Shown one piece after another: positions 43,481 to 55,400 of a DNA stretch of 64,000 bases (its first letter is position 1; every line of letters begins with the position of its first letter). Under the pieces are notes generated by a model that made no database searches, had not been told where the DNA came from, and saw only the letters and a program-made list of their open reading frames with translations. The position numbers and the translations under genes were made by a program. Origin of the DNA: Aplectana chamaeleonis (Eukaryota; Nematoda; Chromadorea; Rhabditida; Cosmocercidae); contig JAPDOI010001715.1 of the NCBI GenBank assembly GCA_029168955.1, positions 1-64,000 on the forward strand, read 5' to 3'.

Positions 43481-44445
43481 ATTCGAAAGTTTGGCCAGGG
43501 TGTTAGAAGATCATCAAGAAGAGTTCAAATTTGCCATCAGTTACCAGGAGGTCCAAAGAACGATCGATCGCTCACAGTGGAGAACTGTACTGCCGTTGCC
43601 CAGTGTTCCAATTTCGTCGGAGAATTTTCGGAAAAATTCTGGACGGCTGCTCTCAAATTTGCCCTGCCTAAATTCAGCGGAGGTCTCGACTATTTTTTTC
43701 GGCAAGTTTTCCATCTTTGAGCAATTTCTCGGCCAGTTTTGCATGTCGTCAACAGCCAGCTGCGCTTCGAAGATAAACTATGTGCAGAGCTCAAGCCAGG
43801 ACTGTGTGTCGAGCGCTGAGCTGGGATGCGGGAAGGACTGGAAAGGACTCGAAAAGGAGTGTGCGGGAACGAATCGGAACTGCTATGAGACATTGGTTTT
43901 CCAGCATGAAGGACACCGAGCCGATCGGTCACGGCTCTGCACAGAAGTGCACAGGACGTGTGCTGTGCGAATACGGACCTGCGCGAAGTGGGCAGGACAT
44001 GGTGCAGTGTGCGCAAGGATCTGCAGAAAGTAAGTAACTGCTCCGAGTACTGTCGCGGCGTTGTCCCGAGGCTCAAGACACTTCTGCAGTCAATCGTCCT
44101 GGAACACGCGACGATCACGGATCATAGCCATGGTACTGTCGCGGCACAGTCGAGGGTAGCCCGGCACGCTATTCGCAGCATGTCTTCTTAGAGGTCTCTG
44201 TATGTTGTGTGCAAAGGCTCCAGTAGCCCCCACTCGTTAAATAGTAGGAATTTGGAAGGAAGTTTTACAGGACTCGAGCAGGACATCGTGATAGGAGCAA
44301 AGCAACCACCAGCGCATCTCCCACCTGTGACCAAGACACAGAAGTTGCAGTCTTTCATTATACAGAATTGAGCTCAGGCAAAAACTGGTTGTGAAGTGCA
44401 TGTTGAAAACTAGTCGAGAATTCAGTTCTTTTTCTGGTATTAGCA
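43481..44445. other. No accepted gene
   Basis: ORFs up to 188 (+) and 142 (-) residues overlap on both strands. A - strand frame near 43740-43540 (LPKKIVETSAEFRQGKFESS) could be more of the LINE ORF1 or a host exon. TGTCGCGGC motifs at 44053 and 44150 link it to the GC-rich repeat at 42.3 kb. Confidence 0.3.
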
Positions 44446-44449
44446 CTCA

Positions 44450-45540
44450 GAAACTCCACGGCCCGTCCGCAGGCGCTTTTCCAGGATCTCGTCCGCGGCC
44501 GACGATCGGACGATCCCTCACCACCGGAAGCCGATGAAAGCGCCGGCAGAGCGCCGCGGATCGTCCTGCAGGCGCCGCGTGTCGTCCTGAGAGCCGCCGC
44601 CGGATCAGCGCTTTGCGGTAATCTGAGATCCGCCGCGGACCGTCATGACCGGTCCGCACTTTCGCGAGAGATGCGTAGATATCATCGCGGTCCGGGGCAG
44701 AGAAAGCTCCGCCTCGGTCCGTACAAGGAACCGTAGCCTTTGCCGAGAGGTCTCTGCGGTGAGGAGCCATCACTCCCTGCAGACCGCGGCAAAACCCACC
44801 CCAGCTGTGAGGATATCCTATCTCCCAGCGACCAAAAATATGCTGGCCTCCGGAGAGTGAAGCTCGAAGTCACCCTTCCAGGGCCGGCATCAGAATGCTC
44901 TCGAACGAGGACTCTCGAGTGAGATGAGGCACCTTTTATACCGGCTGTTGCATATGATAAACCACATTAGGGCGTGATCACTCGCTTCACCATGTTTTTT
45001 CATGGTTTGCCACTGCCAGCCGTGCCGGGTTGTCAAGTGATATGTGAAGGAGTAGAGATGAGGAGGTGGAGTCGTTCAACTGCCGGTGCTTGCCCCAGAG
45101 CCACCCCATCCGGGAACAACAGCGCCGCGGATGAACCGTTTGACCTAAACCGCTATCCGTTGTGCCGCGGATCAGCCGTCAAGCGCCGCGGACCGTCCGG
45201 GAAGGCTCATCTTCCGCCGCCGGACCTGGCTGCGTGAGTTTCTCACTGAGTATTATGCTCCGAAGTGAAAGCAAACCGAAGAAGGAATGTAAAAAGGCGC
45301 CTCATCTCACTGAATATCGCTCACTCGGCATTTCGAGAACTCCCGATCCTGGATGGTGACTCCCAAGTCACCTCTAAAGGATCACTCGAAGCCGAAGGAT
45401 AATTTTTGGCCGCTGAGGTGGATAGAGCTCTCCTCGGCTCAGGGGGAGATAGTCTCGCATCCGGAAGGACCGCGAGGAGCACCATGTCCCAGATGACGAC
45501 GGCAGCATGGATCCCGGAAGAGACTTCGAGTTCACTGTTT
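44450..45540. mobile_element. GC-rich inverted-repeat element
   Basis: Arms 44815-44945 and 45285-45425 are inverse complements, sharing GAGTGAGATGAGGC, GAAGTCACC..CCAGG, GCGACCAAAAATA/GCGGCCAAAAATT and CGAGAGTTC/TCGAGAACTC-like blocks. On both sides and between the arms, GCGCCGCGGA and GCCGCCGGA motifs recur. Short Arg/Pro-rich ORFs on both strands are by-products. The boundaries are approximate. Confidence 0.6.
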
Positions 45541-45602
45541 AAGGTTGGCGCAAAATCGGTGCCATATGCTATAACATGGGTGCACCGAGTTTGCGCCAAC
45601 CT
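45540..45602. mobile_element. Small palindromic element, copy 2
   Basis: AAGGTTGGCGCAAAATCGGTGC and GGTGCACCGAGTTTGCGCCAACC (shown as two arms, each with a 20-base inverted core) flank ATGCTATAACATG. The architecture is the same as at 34835-34900, with 16-20 bp shared on each side. Confidence 0.7.
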
Positions 45603-46989
45603 CCACTGTGAAACGCAGATCTTTTTTAGAGATCCATGCCGATGTTAGGATGACCATCCCTATGGCGGTTCAGGGTTTAAGGTGAGGCCGAACCCCATTA
45701 ATGATACCGAAAACGGCGAAGTCTTCAAAATTTAGCAAGAGTTCTCCTTAATTGGCTGAAAATTTCAAGGAGAAAACGGTGAGAAGTTAACCAGAATTCA
45801 GCGAGGAATTCCCAGAATCAGTCGTGAAATTGTTTTGGATTTGTACGAATTCAAGGACCAAATACTCGCCGTGTTCGGGACATGGTTTCACCTGAGTAGA
45901 AATTGGCTCCTAAACTGCAATAAAAATCGCAAAAAGGTTGGATACTACGACCCAAAAATGGTTTGGGAATGGTTTACCTGATTTTTGAAAAAGAGTAGAA
46001 AAGCCGCGCATTTTCGTTGTTAATCTCCTTTTCTCTTTTTCCAGACTGCGTACACCATCTTGTTAAGTACACTTAAAATTGATTGAGGAGCTCATTTTTG
46101 GACCAGGGAGGCTGGAAATGGATTGCCGGTCGCTTCTAGTCCAATTTGAACTTGATACCTTGACTTTGGGTACCTCAAAATCCCGTCAGTTTACATATAC
46201 TAGAAATTAGCCGTGGAGCACGAGAACTGCTTGCCTTTGGGTATGGCTCTGGAGACCAGGGTGTGTGGGTGGATCTGCAACCAAGTAGCACAGGTCGTTA
46301 CGGGTATGTGCAGAACTTGCCCAGAATTCTTTTCCATGACACGTCATCCAATCCCAGTACTGATGGTATTGGTTTTCTTGGTTGGGCAATTCTACTCATC
46401 AGTCATAAACGATAAATACCAATCAATAATATCGATTTTCCGCTTGTTACATAAATTCCGCAATGACTGTTGTTGATTGTTGATGGCTCCAAGTCACTTG
46501 TTTGGGGAATTCTTCTCATTATGCAAAAATCGAATATGATTGATCATAATATCTGCATTTTCACTTGTTGCGCCAAATGCGGCAATGAGTGGTATGTTTA
46601 TGGTTGAGGGTCATAAATTTAAAGAATTGTACTCATACACGACAATATTGTCTGCCAGATGCTTCATCATTTTTCAAAATGGAAATCGTGGAGCAAAAGT
46701 TGAAATCAGAAAGAGAATCTTTGGAAAAATGTGTGAAATTTTTGAATGATTTAGCTTCCTGGCAAAAGTAACGATTTGGAAATGTCTTGTTAAAAGTCAA
46801 AAAGTTTCAGAAACATCACACCGAAATATCTTGAAAAAAATTATTTGGCATGGTGAAATAGCCTGGAGTAATAAAAAAGTTTGGAATGTGAAGTGAAATA
46901 ACCAAAAAATGCGATTTGGTGTAGATCATTTCACCAAGCCTCTCCGTTGAACTTATCTAAGCGCAGAATCAAGCGCCGCAGAGGAAACA
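45603..46989. other. No recognised feature
   Basis: AT-rich. The ORFs at 46207-46476 overlap on both strands. The direct repeat GTTGYTGATTGTTGATG / TTGGGGAATTCTTCTCAT-like copies near 46375 and 46500 suggest a short local duplication. No gene supported. Confidence 0.3.
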
Positions 46990-46993
46990 TTAA

Positions 46994-47920
46994 AGGCATC
47001 GTAAACGCGCTGAAAACCGCCCTACCGTTTTCTGGGCTTGAATTAATGGTTGGGACCATAAAGAACGTGGGTGAGAGTTTGTCCAGGGTCACCGATGCTT
47101 TTTGGGAAGATATGGGTGATCTAATGCCTCAAATTCCACCAAAAGAGGCCCGGCCTTCTCAGCAGCCATGTGGCATAAAATGAAAAAGAAAGAAGCTCCT
47201 CAAAAAAGCTATATCGCGTAAATGGGTGGAAGTTGATGTATCATTTGTTGATAAGCTACCATTCTTTTCTCATTTGAAGGCCACATGGCCGTCGGAAGAA
47301 CCGGCCCCTTTGGCGGAAATTCAGGGGCATTCAGTCTCCATATCTTCTCAATGAGGCAGCGTCAATACGTCACGAGAGGCGGGCGCTCCCTGCTGTTGTG
47401 CGCCTCTCGACGCTGGAGCAGCCCATGCCCTGCAGAAATGCCTAACACAGGCGAACACCCCCTACCTCGTGTTGATTTCGATTGAGTAACGTTTGATCGG
47501 GTGATCAATCGGCTCGAGTCGGCACAACGGTTGATGATTTCCCACGGTTTGGTTTCGAAAACTTCCGTGTTGGGATTATGGCTACTTTCTAAGGACAATA
47601 TAGTTTTCCTTCAGGTTTAATGCCACCTGCTTTAGTGGTGGAGCAGTAAGCTTGAAACTTGCTGCTTGCTTCGGGGGTGTTGGCGTAAGCGTGCGAGAGC
47701 GAGCGAGCGAGGGCGTGCGGAAGGAGCGCCTGTGAGCGGCTAGCGAATCGTGTGCCCACGGTGCCATCGATTTGCTGTGTAATCGCACGCTCTCGCCACA
47801 TATGGATGAGCCTAAAGCATCCCGGTGAAGCGACAAGCTCTACCCACGTTCTCAGGCGGAGCCCAACCAATGATTCAAACCCAAAAGGCTGGTGAGTGGT
47901 TTTCAGCGCGTTCGGTGCCT
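46994..47920. mobile_element. TTAA-type element, long-TIR subfamily, with nested insertion
   Basis: TTAA lies on both sides (46990-46993 and 47921-47924). The ends are AGGCATCGTAAACGCGCTGA and, inverted, AGGCACCGAACGCGCTGAAA. Inverted homology continues about 100 bp (GGGTTTGAATCATTGGTTGG, GAACGTGGGT). The related copy is 5702-6266. A Harbinger-like element occupies 47331-47812. The 78-residue ORF at 46947-47183 is not supported as coding. Confidence 0.75.
47331..47812. mobile_element. Harbinger-like short element, copy 2
   Basis: The right end, inverted, is GGCTCATCCATATGTGGCGA followed by GAGCGTGCG, and is flanked outward by TAA (47813-47815). The left end (TCAGTCTCCATATC) is more degraded. 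The interior shares CTCGTGTTGATTTCGATTGA and GCGAGAGCGAGCGAGCGAGG-type stretches with copies at 11848 and 48942. No transposase; two - strand ORFs of 84 and 159 residues read through it. Confidence 0.65.
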
Positions 47921-47924
47921 TTAA

Positions 47925-48345
47925 GCGATTTTTGAAAGTTGCAGCAAGGGGAATTAGCATGCAGGTCAGTCTAAAATTGGAACACGACGCTCCATTTCCA
48001 TATCGTACTTGACTTCGCATTGATAGTTTTAACCGAAGCTTGTGAAATGATCGACCACCAAATCGCATTTTCGGTTGCTGCGCTTTTGATTATCGGTTTC
48101 TGTTCGGCGGACATTGACCCGATGAACAGCTTCCCGTCGACCACAAGGGTTGAACCCCTTGTGAGCTATGTTCTTCATGTTGTTCGTGCCATTTTGTAAG
48201 AAGCCATTACAACAACTGCGGGGCCAAACGTTGCGTGCACTGGTGCGAGAATATTACAGAAATTATATGATTGCAACGTCGGCCGCGCGCATTTCCACGC
48301 ATGCCACGTAGCCGCGTCACTGCTTTCTGAAAAAGTAGGCTCGAA
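47925..48345. other. No recognised feature
   Basis: No supported gene or repeat between the TTAA-type element and the GC-rich foldback to the right. Confidence 0.3.
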
Positions 48346-48349
48346 CGAT

Positions 48350-48860
48350 ACCTTTACTCTGAGAAAATTTGCCGCGTCGTTGCCGGGAAAGTACCGCAAT
48401 CTTCGGCTGCGCCGCGATAGTACCGCAGCGGCTCCGCGTTAGTGCCGCACCGGCTCCGCGAAGATGCGGCAGCGAACCCTCGTGGAGTACGATTAACTTT
48501 TTATCCTGTGTGGTAAGCCGAAATTGTCGACGGTTCAATTACCCAAGTTTGAGGTACGTACGTACTTCCTTGGAAGCAAAAACGGCAGTGACCTCTGTTC
48601 TTATCAGACAAGGGACGTAACAACCGCAGGTGCGTGTTTTGTTCTTGAGGCTTCCTAGTTGTATTATGATTCTCAATTAACTTCGTACAAAATACTTCTG
48701 GCGGAGCCGCAGTGGCAGCTTTGCCGCGTTGCCACCTACGGCTCCGCGGTGGTGCCGCCGCGGCTTTTCGCGATAGAGCCGCTTCTGGTGCCTGTAGGCG
48801 CCGAAGCGGCTTTATCGCGGAACCGTAGCGGCGATTTCTCTCAGAGAAACTGCTTTGTGC
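48350..48860. mobile_element. GC-rich foldback element
   Basis: Arms 48350-48490 and 48690-48855 are imperfect inverse complements (CTCTGAGAAAATTTGCCGC against GCGGCGATTTCTCTCAGAG). Each is filled with GCCGCWRCGGCTCCGCG motifs. The middle contains GTACGATTAACTTTTTATC / GAAGTTAATTGAGAATC-type inverted sequence. ORFs on both strands are compositional. Confidence 0.6.
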
Positions 48861-48941
48861 TCCATAAATTGTCATATCAGCATCAAAAAATGCGGGGAGT
48901 GATCCGAGGTCACACATAATGAACCTGCGGGGACACCGTAA

Positions 48942-49384
48942 AGGGCTCCGCGCCATGTGGCGAGAGCGTGCGATTACGTTACGCAAAATCGATGGTTATT
49001 GTGGGCACACGATTAGCTGCTGCAGAGGCTCTTCTCGCGCGCATACGCCCGCTCGCTCTAAACTCGCTTACGCCAGCACCACGGAGCATACGGCACGTTT
49101 CAGCAGCTTACTGCTTCCTCACTAAAGCAGGTGGCATTAAACATAGCAAAACTACCGCCCTTCTTTCCCTAATCCCACCACGGGAAGTCAGAAACCAGCT
49201 CTGCCCGTTGCGCCGACTCGGAGCGGTTGATCACCTGATCAAACGTTTTCAATCGAATCAAGCACGAGGTAGGGGTGTTTGCCTGTGTTCATTTGCGTTC
49301 ACGGGCTGCCTCCAGCGTTGAGAAGCGTCAATGGGCGAACAACGAGTGGGAACGCCCGCTCTCGCCACGATATGGACGCCTGCC
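48942..49384. mobile_element. Harbinger-like short element, copy 3
   Basis: TAA occurs at 48939-48941 and 49385-49387. The ends are AGGGCTCCGCGCCATGTGGC followed by GAGAGCGTGCG and, inverted, GGCAGGCGTCCATATCGTGG followed by CGAGAGCGGGCG. It is the best-preserved of the three copies and lies in inverse orientation to the other two. It contains GAGGTAGGGGTGTTTGCCTG shared with copy 2. Confidence 0.75.
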
Positions 49385-49629
49385 TAAAACAGGATTCGAA
49401 TCATGTTTCACAACACAACGACAGTGTAGATGGTCCGGATCATTGCTTTACGTCAATGTTTCCAAATGGTTTGTTCAACACTAGAATGTCCTGAAATGGC
49501 GCAATTTATAATGTGACTAGACAAAAATTACTCAATAGAACCCTATCGTTTAGAAAGTAGAGCCCAAGAGATGTTTGCTTTTTGAATTTTTCGTTATGTT
49601 TCCGTTTTCCCTCTTCACAGCGAGTTTAG

Positions 49630-49737
49630 ATGCGTTCTTCTGTTGAAAAGAAGACGTCAGTGAAGAAGAAGATCGAAAAGAAGATGAAGCCACGATTCGT
49701 ATCGATTCTTCACGCGTTCAACACTTCGTATTTCTAG
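49630..49737 (+). CDS. Small basic ORF, 35 residues
   Basis: MRSSVEKKTSVKKKIEKKMK then PRFVSILHAFNTSYF and TAG. It starts 10 bases after an acceptor-like TTCCCTCTTCACAG, with an in-frame TAG directly before the ATG. That is how a trans-spliced nematode 5' end would look. Lys makes up over a quarter of the residues. It could equally be an internal exon in another frame or chance. No donor follows before the stop. Confidence 0.3.
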   Translation: MRSSVEKKTSVKKKIEKKMKPRFVSILHAFNTSYF

Positions 49738-50880
49738 TTTTAAGGTCTGTTTACATGTTGCATTGCTCTCGCCTTTTCCAACTGGTCGTCATTCATAGGT
49801 GTTGTTCAGAACTACAAGGAAGATAGTCCAAATTCTGGTACATCAGATCGCAGTTCCATCAGCAAATCACCTTCATGCGAAAAATTAGTGTCAACCAGGT
49901 TCCCCAACGACATATTCCTCGCTTAAACTCCATCACTTGTTGAGGCTCAGAGTTCTCAGGTACTTATGAACAACAATTCTGCCAAAAGTTGGCGAGTAGC
50001 ACCTGAGGAATTCGTTGCTAGAAGGTGAAAAAGTATAGCTACTAACGCGTAGACAGTAGCTATACTTTTGTTAAGCTATAGACGCCGATCTTGAGAAGCT
50101 ACTGTTGCATCAGTTCCGAATAGCTATTAATGCTCACATTGTTGAGCTATGTATTGTCGCTCTCGTCACGATTGTTCATCATAAACCATGACATCCCAAA
50201 ATTGCACTCCTTGCCTATACTATGTAGTATACTATACATAACATCGGCATGGATCCAAATAAGACTGCGTTACCTATGAGAGGTTGGCATGAACTCAGTG
50301 CACTAATGTTGTTAGGTGGCACCGAGTTAGCTCAACAACCTTGCAATGAACGCAAATTCAAATGTAAAGGTTTTTGTGTGACGATACAATGGCGCGATAA
50401 CACAATATACATTAGATGCACAGGGATGAGGAGAATGTGACCCCTAAGGATTCCCCTTCGATTTCCCTTCTGTGATCTCAAGAGAAACCTTGACAAAATA
50501 GTCTGGCAGGAGAGTTTTACCCGCACTGTAGTAACTCGCTCTCCCGAGTTTCTTTTCCTCACCTGAAAATACGGATTGAAATAAGAATCAACTTTAAGCA
50601 ATGTTCGCAAGATATCTCACAGCACTCACACCAGCCGTTTCACAGGACTATTTGTTAAAACTTGAAAAATAATGGATGAGATAACTAATTGAGCAGGTTA
50701 TGAGACTCCTTATAAAATTACCCCGAGAAATTAAGAGGGATCAATGAGAGGACCGTTCAGCCTAAAAACTACCTTGCCGCTGTGGGTTCACCAACTTGGT
50801 CCGCGACTTAGGTCTCAGAAGAGGGACTGTCCCACGTATTAAGTGCGAAATGCCACACTGAAGACTGTCAAATTGATTGA
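49738..50880 (+). other. Unassigned; possible 63-residue ORF at 50249-50440
   Basis: MDPNKTALPMRGWHELSALM opens a 63-codon frame with four cysteines (PCNERKFKCKGFC, IRC) and a good start context. An overlapping - strand ORF covers part of it. No signal peptide and no splice support. Around 50030-50160 AGCTAT/AGCTATA motifs recur without a clear unit. Confidence 0.22.
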
Positions 50881-50885
50881 TTTAA

Positions 50886-51336
50886 AGACGGTATCCACGA
50901 GTAGAAATCGTTTGGAAGTTTGCCGGAAAACGAAGGTATAGAGAGTCTGACTGTTTTATCAATGAAGAAAGAATCATGGAAAACGCTGCAGAAATATCCC
51001 GATCAAACCGTCACTCTTGAAAGCCACAGTTCAGAGTGTGGATGAGTTGCGCGGGCATGGGCCAGAAGTAGACAGCGTGTGCAGATGCGCTCCCATGGCT
51101 GAAACTCAGCCACGCATCAGCGCTCCAATGCTAATGAAGAAGCGGACCAAACTGTTTCGTCGGAAAACTCGACCGCGAGCGGAAAAAGGGCTGGCGCGAG
51201 CGGTTCCGGAGCCGATTAAAGCTTTTTTAGGCTCATTTTTGTTCGTTCTTTCACCACTACTGCTCCAATGAGGCCCCGGCCATTCCTCCAACCGGAAAAG
51301 TGAGGGCAACGAAGTTTATCGTGGACACTTTTGCCT
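50886..51336. mobile_element. TTAA-type element, diverged 451-bp copy
   Basis: The left end is TTAA (50882-50885) followed by AGACGGTATCCACGAGTAG. The right end, inverted, is AGGCAAAAGTGTCCACGATA and is followed outward by TCAA. It is the same terminal pattern as the other family members but more diverged. The Glu/Arg-rich 84-residue + ORF at 51017-51271 is unsupported. Confidence 0.6.
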
Positions 51337-51585
51337 TCAAGGCTAGTCTTCGCCTTCTGATTCTTGGCCGCTCCCCGGCCTTTGGTAGTTCCCATTGAAG
51401 AAGTGGATCTCTTCGCAATCTGTCCTTGAATATTGATCAGGGGTGTTTTTATTTGAATACTGGTACTCCACTGTGATTGGCTGGCTCCGCCCATTTCTCA
51501 CGCACGAGAGTATGTCGAATTCACGTGAACGGTCATCGATCGCGCGAGAATGATGCAATGCCGGAAGTGAGAGCAAACGAAGAGA

Positions 51586-52199
51586 TGATTCTATCAAAAA
51601 GGGAGTCCCAAGCGAAAGAGGTTTGGTTGGCGTCAGAAACGGTGCCAACAAAAAGGAACAATAGGCAAGTAGGATGAGGAGAGTGTACAAAAAATTGAAC
51701 AATATTTTCTAGAGACTGATTTTCTTGGCCGAAGCTGCTTATTAGCGTGAAACAAACCGTTGCGGTGTTTCACACGGGGAAGCACTCTGTGGTTCCAAGT
51801 AGTCTCCGATTATACGAGTAACGATAAAACCTTGTAATTATGTACTTTTATTGATTTGCTCATTCAGAAGAGAAAATGATTTCAACTTTACCTACACAGA
51901 CGGCTAGCTGTGGCTACTACGAGCCGAACTCAAAGTGCAGCATGAAATAAGAGTATTTTCTTATAATCTCGTCAGAGGCAAGTCCATTCTTGGAAACCAT
52001 TGAACTCTTCCTCGTGAAATGCCACAACGGTTTGTTTCCCCTATTAGAAGTTTCGGCCAAGAAGAAAATCAGTCTCAGAAAATATTGTTCAATTTTTGTA
52101 GACTCTCCTCATCCTACTTGCCTATTGTTCCCTTTTTGTTGGAACGTTTCTGACGCCAACCAGAAGCCTCTTTCAGCTTGGAAGACCCTTTTTGATACC
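51586..52199. mobile_element. Inverted-repeat element, arms about 180 bp
   Basis: Arms 51586-51762 and 52016-52199 are strong inverse complements. They share TATCAAAAAGGG, GTTGGCGTCAGAAAC, AAGGAACAATAGGCAAGTAG, ATGAGGAGAGT and AATATTTTCTNGAGACTGAT. GGCCGAA and AAACAAACCGTTG are also shared. The 255-bp spacer has no gene. The 104-residue ORF at 51990-52304 is derived from the right arm. Confidence 0.8.
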
Positions 52200-52394
52200 A
52201 GAATTGTTCACTTTTTATTGATATTGCACGAAGTAATATCTGTAAAAATCTTCAATATTTTCCAAAATGGCAACAGTTGTTATGACATGTCATTAAGTGA
52301 TTGACTTGTTGCCGCACGCTACAAAATGACGTACGACTCTCTTTCCTCGATATTCCTTTCCTCCGGTCATCAGATACCGTGTGTACTTTACACG

Positions 52395-52487
52395 ACATCC
52401 TGATGACGTTTACAAATACCTATGCGCATGGCACGACGTCCTGATGACGTCATCACATACTTACGCACTTTGATGACGTCATCAGAA
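52395..52487. repeat. Palindromic TGATGACGTCATCA repeats at satellite edge
   Basis: CTGATGACGT occurs three times at roughly 30-40 bp spacing, twice in the full palindrome TGATGACGTCATCA. TACTTACGCA and TACCTATGCGCATG variants lie between. The block ends directly at the first satellite sequence (AAAAAACTTGTTAG). Confidence 0.7.
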
Positions 52488-52488
52488 A

Positions 52489-55400
52489 ATAAAAAACTTG
52501 TTAGTCGCTTCCTTTTTCCCTTCCCTACGAAAAAGTACCTTCTACAACGTGTTTTAGTGATTTGATCTGATGATAATATCACTTGATAGGTTAAGCAGTA
52601 GTAAAATTAAAAATAGTTATTATTAAATAGTATTAAAAAACTTTATTAGTCACTTTCCTTGTCCTTCCCATCGAAAAGTATAGCCTACGGCGTCATTTTA
52701 GCTATTTGGTCTCCCAACTGATAATATCACTTGATAGGGATAAGCAGTAGTAAGTGAAGTAGTTAATGTTAAACAGTAAGTAACAATCTTGTTCGTCACT
52801 TTCCTTGTCCCTTCCCATCTATTATTTCAGCCTATAACGTGTTTTAGCTTGATTTGATCTACCAACTGGTAAAATCACTTGATGTGATAAACAGTAATAA
52901 GTGAAGTAGTTAATGTTGAAACGGTAAGCAAAAAACTTGTTAGTCACTTTCCTTGTCCCTTCCATCGAAAAGTATAACTTACACAGCGTAACAGCGATTT
53001 GATCTACCGCTGATAATATCTTTTGATATGATAAGCAGTAATAAGTGAAGTAGTTAATGTTAAACGGTAAGTAACAAACTTGTTAGTGCTTTCCCTTGTC
53101 CCTTCCCATCCAAAAGTACAGCCCTACAACGTGTTTTGGCGATTTGATCTAACCAACGGATATTCTGCTTGATATGACAAGCAGTAATAAGTGAAGTAGT
53201 TAATGCATTAAGCAGTAAGTAACAAACTTGTTAAAGTCACTTTCCTTGTCCCATCCCATCAAAAAGTACAGCCTACAACGTGTTTTAGCGATTTGATCTA
53301 CCAACTGATAATCTCCGCCTTGATATGATAAAGCGAGAATAAGTTAAGTGATTAATGTTAAACAGTAATTAACAAACTTGTTAGTCACTTTCCGTGTCCC
53401 TTCCCTGAGAAAAGAGTACGTGTTTTAGTGATTTGATCTGCCAGCTGATAATATCATACATTGATATGATAAGCAGTAATAATTGAAGTGATTAATGTTG
53501 ACAATTAAGTAACAATCTTGGTAGTCCGCTTTCCTTGTCCCTTCCCATCGAAAAATACAGCCACACAACGTGTTTTAGCGATTTGATCTACCAACTGATA
53601 AAATCACGTGATATGATAAACAGTAATAAGTGAAGTAGTTAATGTTAAACGGTAGCCAAAAAACGCTTATTGATCACTTTCCTTGAGTAAACATCGAAAA
53701 GTATGGCTTACAACCCAAGCGTGTTTGTAGTTTGATCCTGGCAACTGATAATATCTTTCATATGATAAGCAGTAATAAGTGAAGTAGTTAATGTTAAACA
53801 GTAAGTAACAAACTTGTTAGTGCGTATCCCTTCGCCTAAGAAAAAGTACGTGTTTTAGCTTGATTTGATCCACCAACTGATAATGTCACTTGGGATAAAC
53901 CAAGCAGTAATAAGTGGAAGTAGTTAATGTTGACAGTAAGTAACAAACTTTATTAAGTCACTTTCCACTCTGTCCCTTCCCATCGAAAAAGTACAGCCTA
54001 CAACGTGTTTTAGCAGTTTGATCCTACCAACTGATAATATCACTGGATGCATGATAAAGCAGTGATAATAAGTGAAATGATTAAATAACAAACAATGAAT
54101 TAGCAAGCTTGTTCTTAGTACAAGACTTTCCTTGTCGCCCATACAAAGGTACAGCCTACAACGTGTTTTTAGCGATTTGATCTGCCGAGCTGTTAATATC
54201 AACTTGAAGTATGATAAGCAGTAATAAGTGAAGTGGTTAATGTTAAACAGTAAGTAACAAAAACAAACTTGTTAGTGCTTTCCTTGTCCATCCCATCCAA
54301 AAGTACAGCCTACAACGTGTTTTAGCGATTTGATCCTGGCTGGTAATATCAACTTGATATGATAAGCAGTAATAAGTAGAAGTAGTTAATGTTGAACGGT
54401 AAATTAACAAGCATTGTTAGTCACTTTCCTTTGTCCCTTCCCATCGAAAAAATACAGCCTACAGCGTGTTTTAGCGATTTGATCTACCAACTGATAAAAT
54501 CACTTGATATGATAAAGCAGTAATAAGTAGAAGTAGTTAATGTTAAACAGTAAAGTAACAAAGCATGTAAGTCACTTATTGTCCCTTCCGCATCAGAAAA
54601 TTATAAACTACAACGTGTTTTAGCGATTTGATCTACCAACTAGTAATATCTTTTGATATGATGATAAGCATTAATAAGTGAAGTAGTTAATGTTAGGCAG
54701 TAAGTATCAAACATTGTTAGTCACTTTCCTTATTCCTTCCCTTCGAAAAGTGCAAAGCCTGGCGTGTTTTGTGATTTGGTCTACCAACGGATAATATCAC
54801 TTGATATGACAAGCGATAATAAGTGAAGTAGTTAATGTTAAACAGTAAGTAACAGCTTACACTTGATAGTCGCTTTCCTTGTCCCATCCCATCAAAAAGT
54901 ACAGCCTATAACGTGTTTTAGCGATTTGATCTAATAACTGATAATCCATCACTTGATATGATAAGCAGGAATAAGTGAAGTAGTTAATGTTAAAGCAGTA
55001 ATGAGCTAACAACAAACTTGTTAGTCACTTTCCGTGTCCCTTCCTGAGGAAAAGTACAGCCTACAACGTGTTTTAGCGATTTGATCTTCAACTGATAATA
55101 ATAGCTGATATGATGGCGGTAGCAAGTGAAGTAGTTAATGTTAAACAGTAAGTAACAAATCTTGTTAGTCACTTTCCTTGTCCCTTCCCCATCAAAGAAA
55201 ATACAGGCTACAACGTGTTTTGGCGATTTGATCTTTTCAACTGATAAAATCACTTGATGTGATAAACAGTAATAATTGATATAGCGTTAATCATTAAACA
55301 GTAAGCAACAAACACGTTAGTGCGCTGTATCATTACACTTCCCATCGAAAAGTATAGCTTACAACGTGTTTTAGCGATTTGATCTGCCAACTGACAATAT

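Noticed and set aside
43467..44118. 188-residue (+) and 142-residue (-) ORFs
   Set aside because: Open in both directions, without motif or splice support; possibly LINE-derived sequence, but not assignable.
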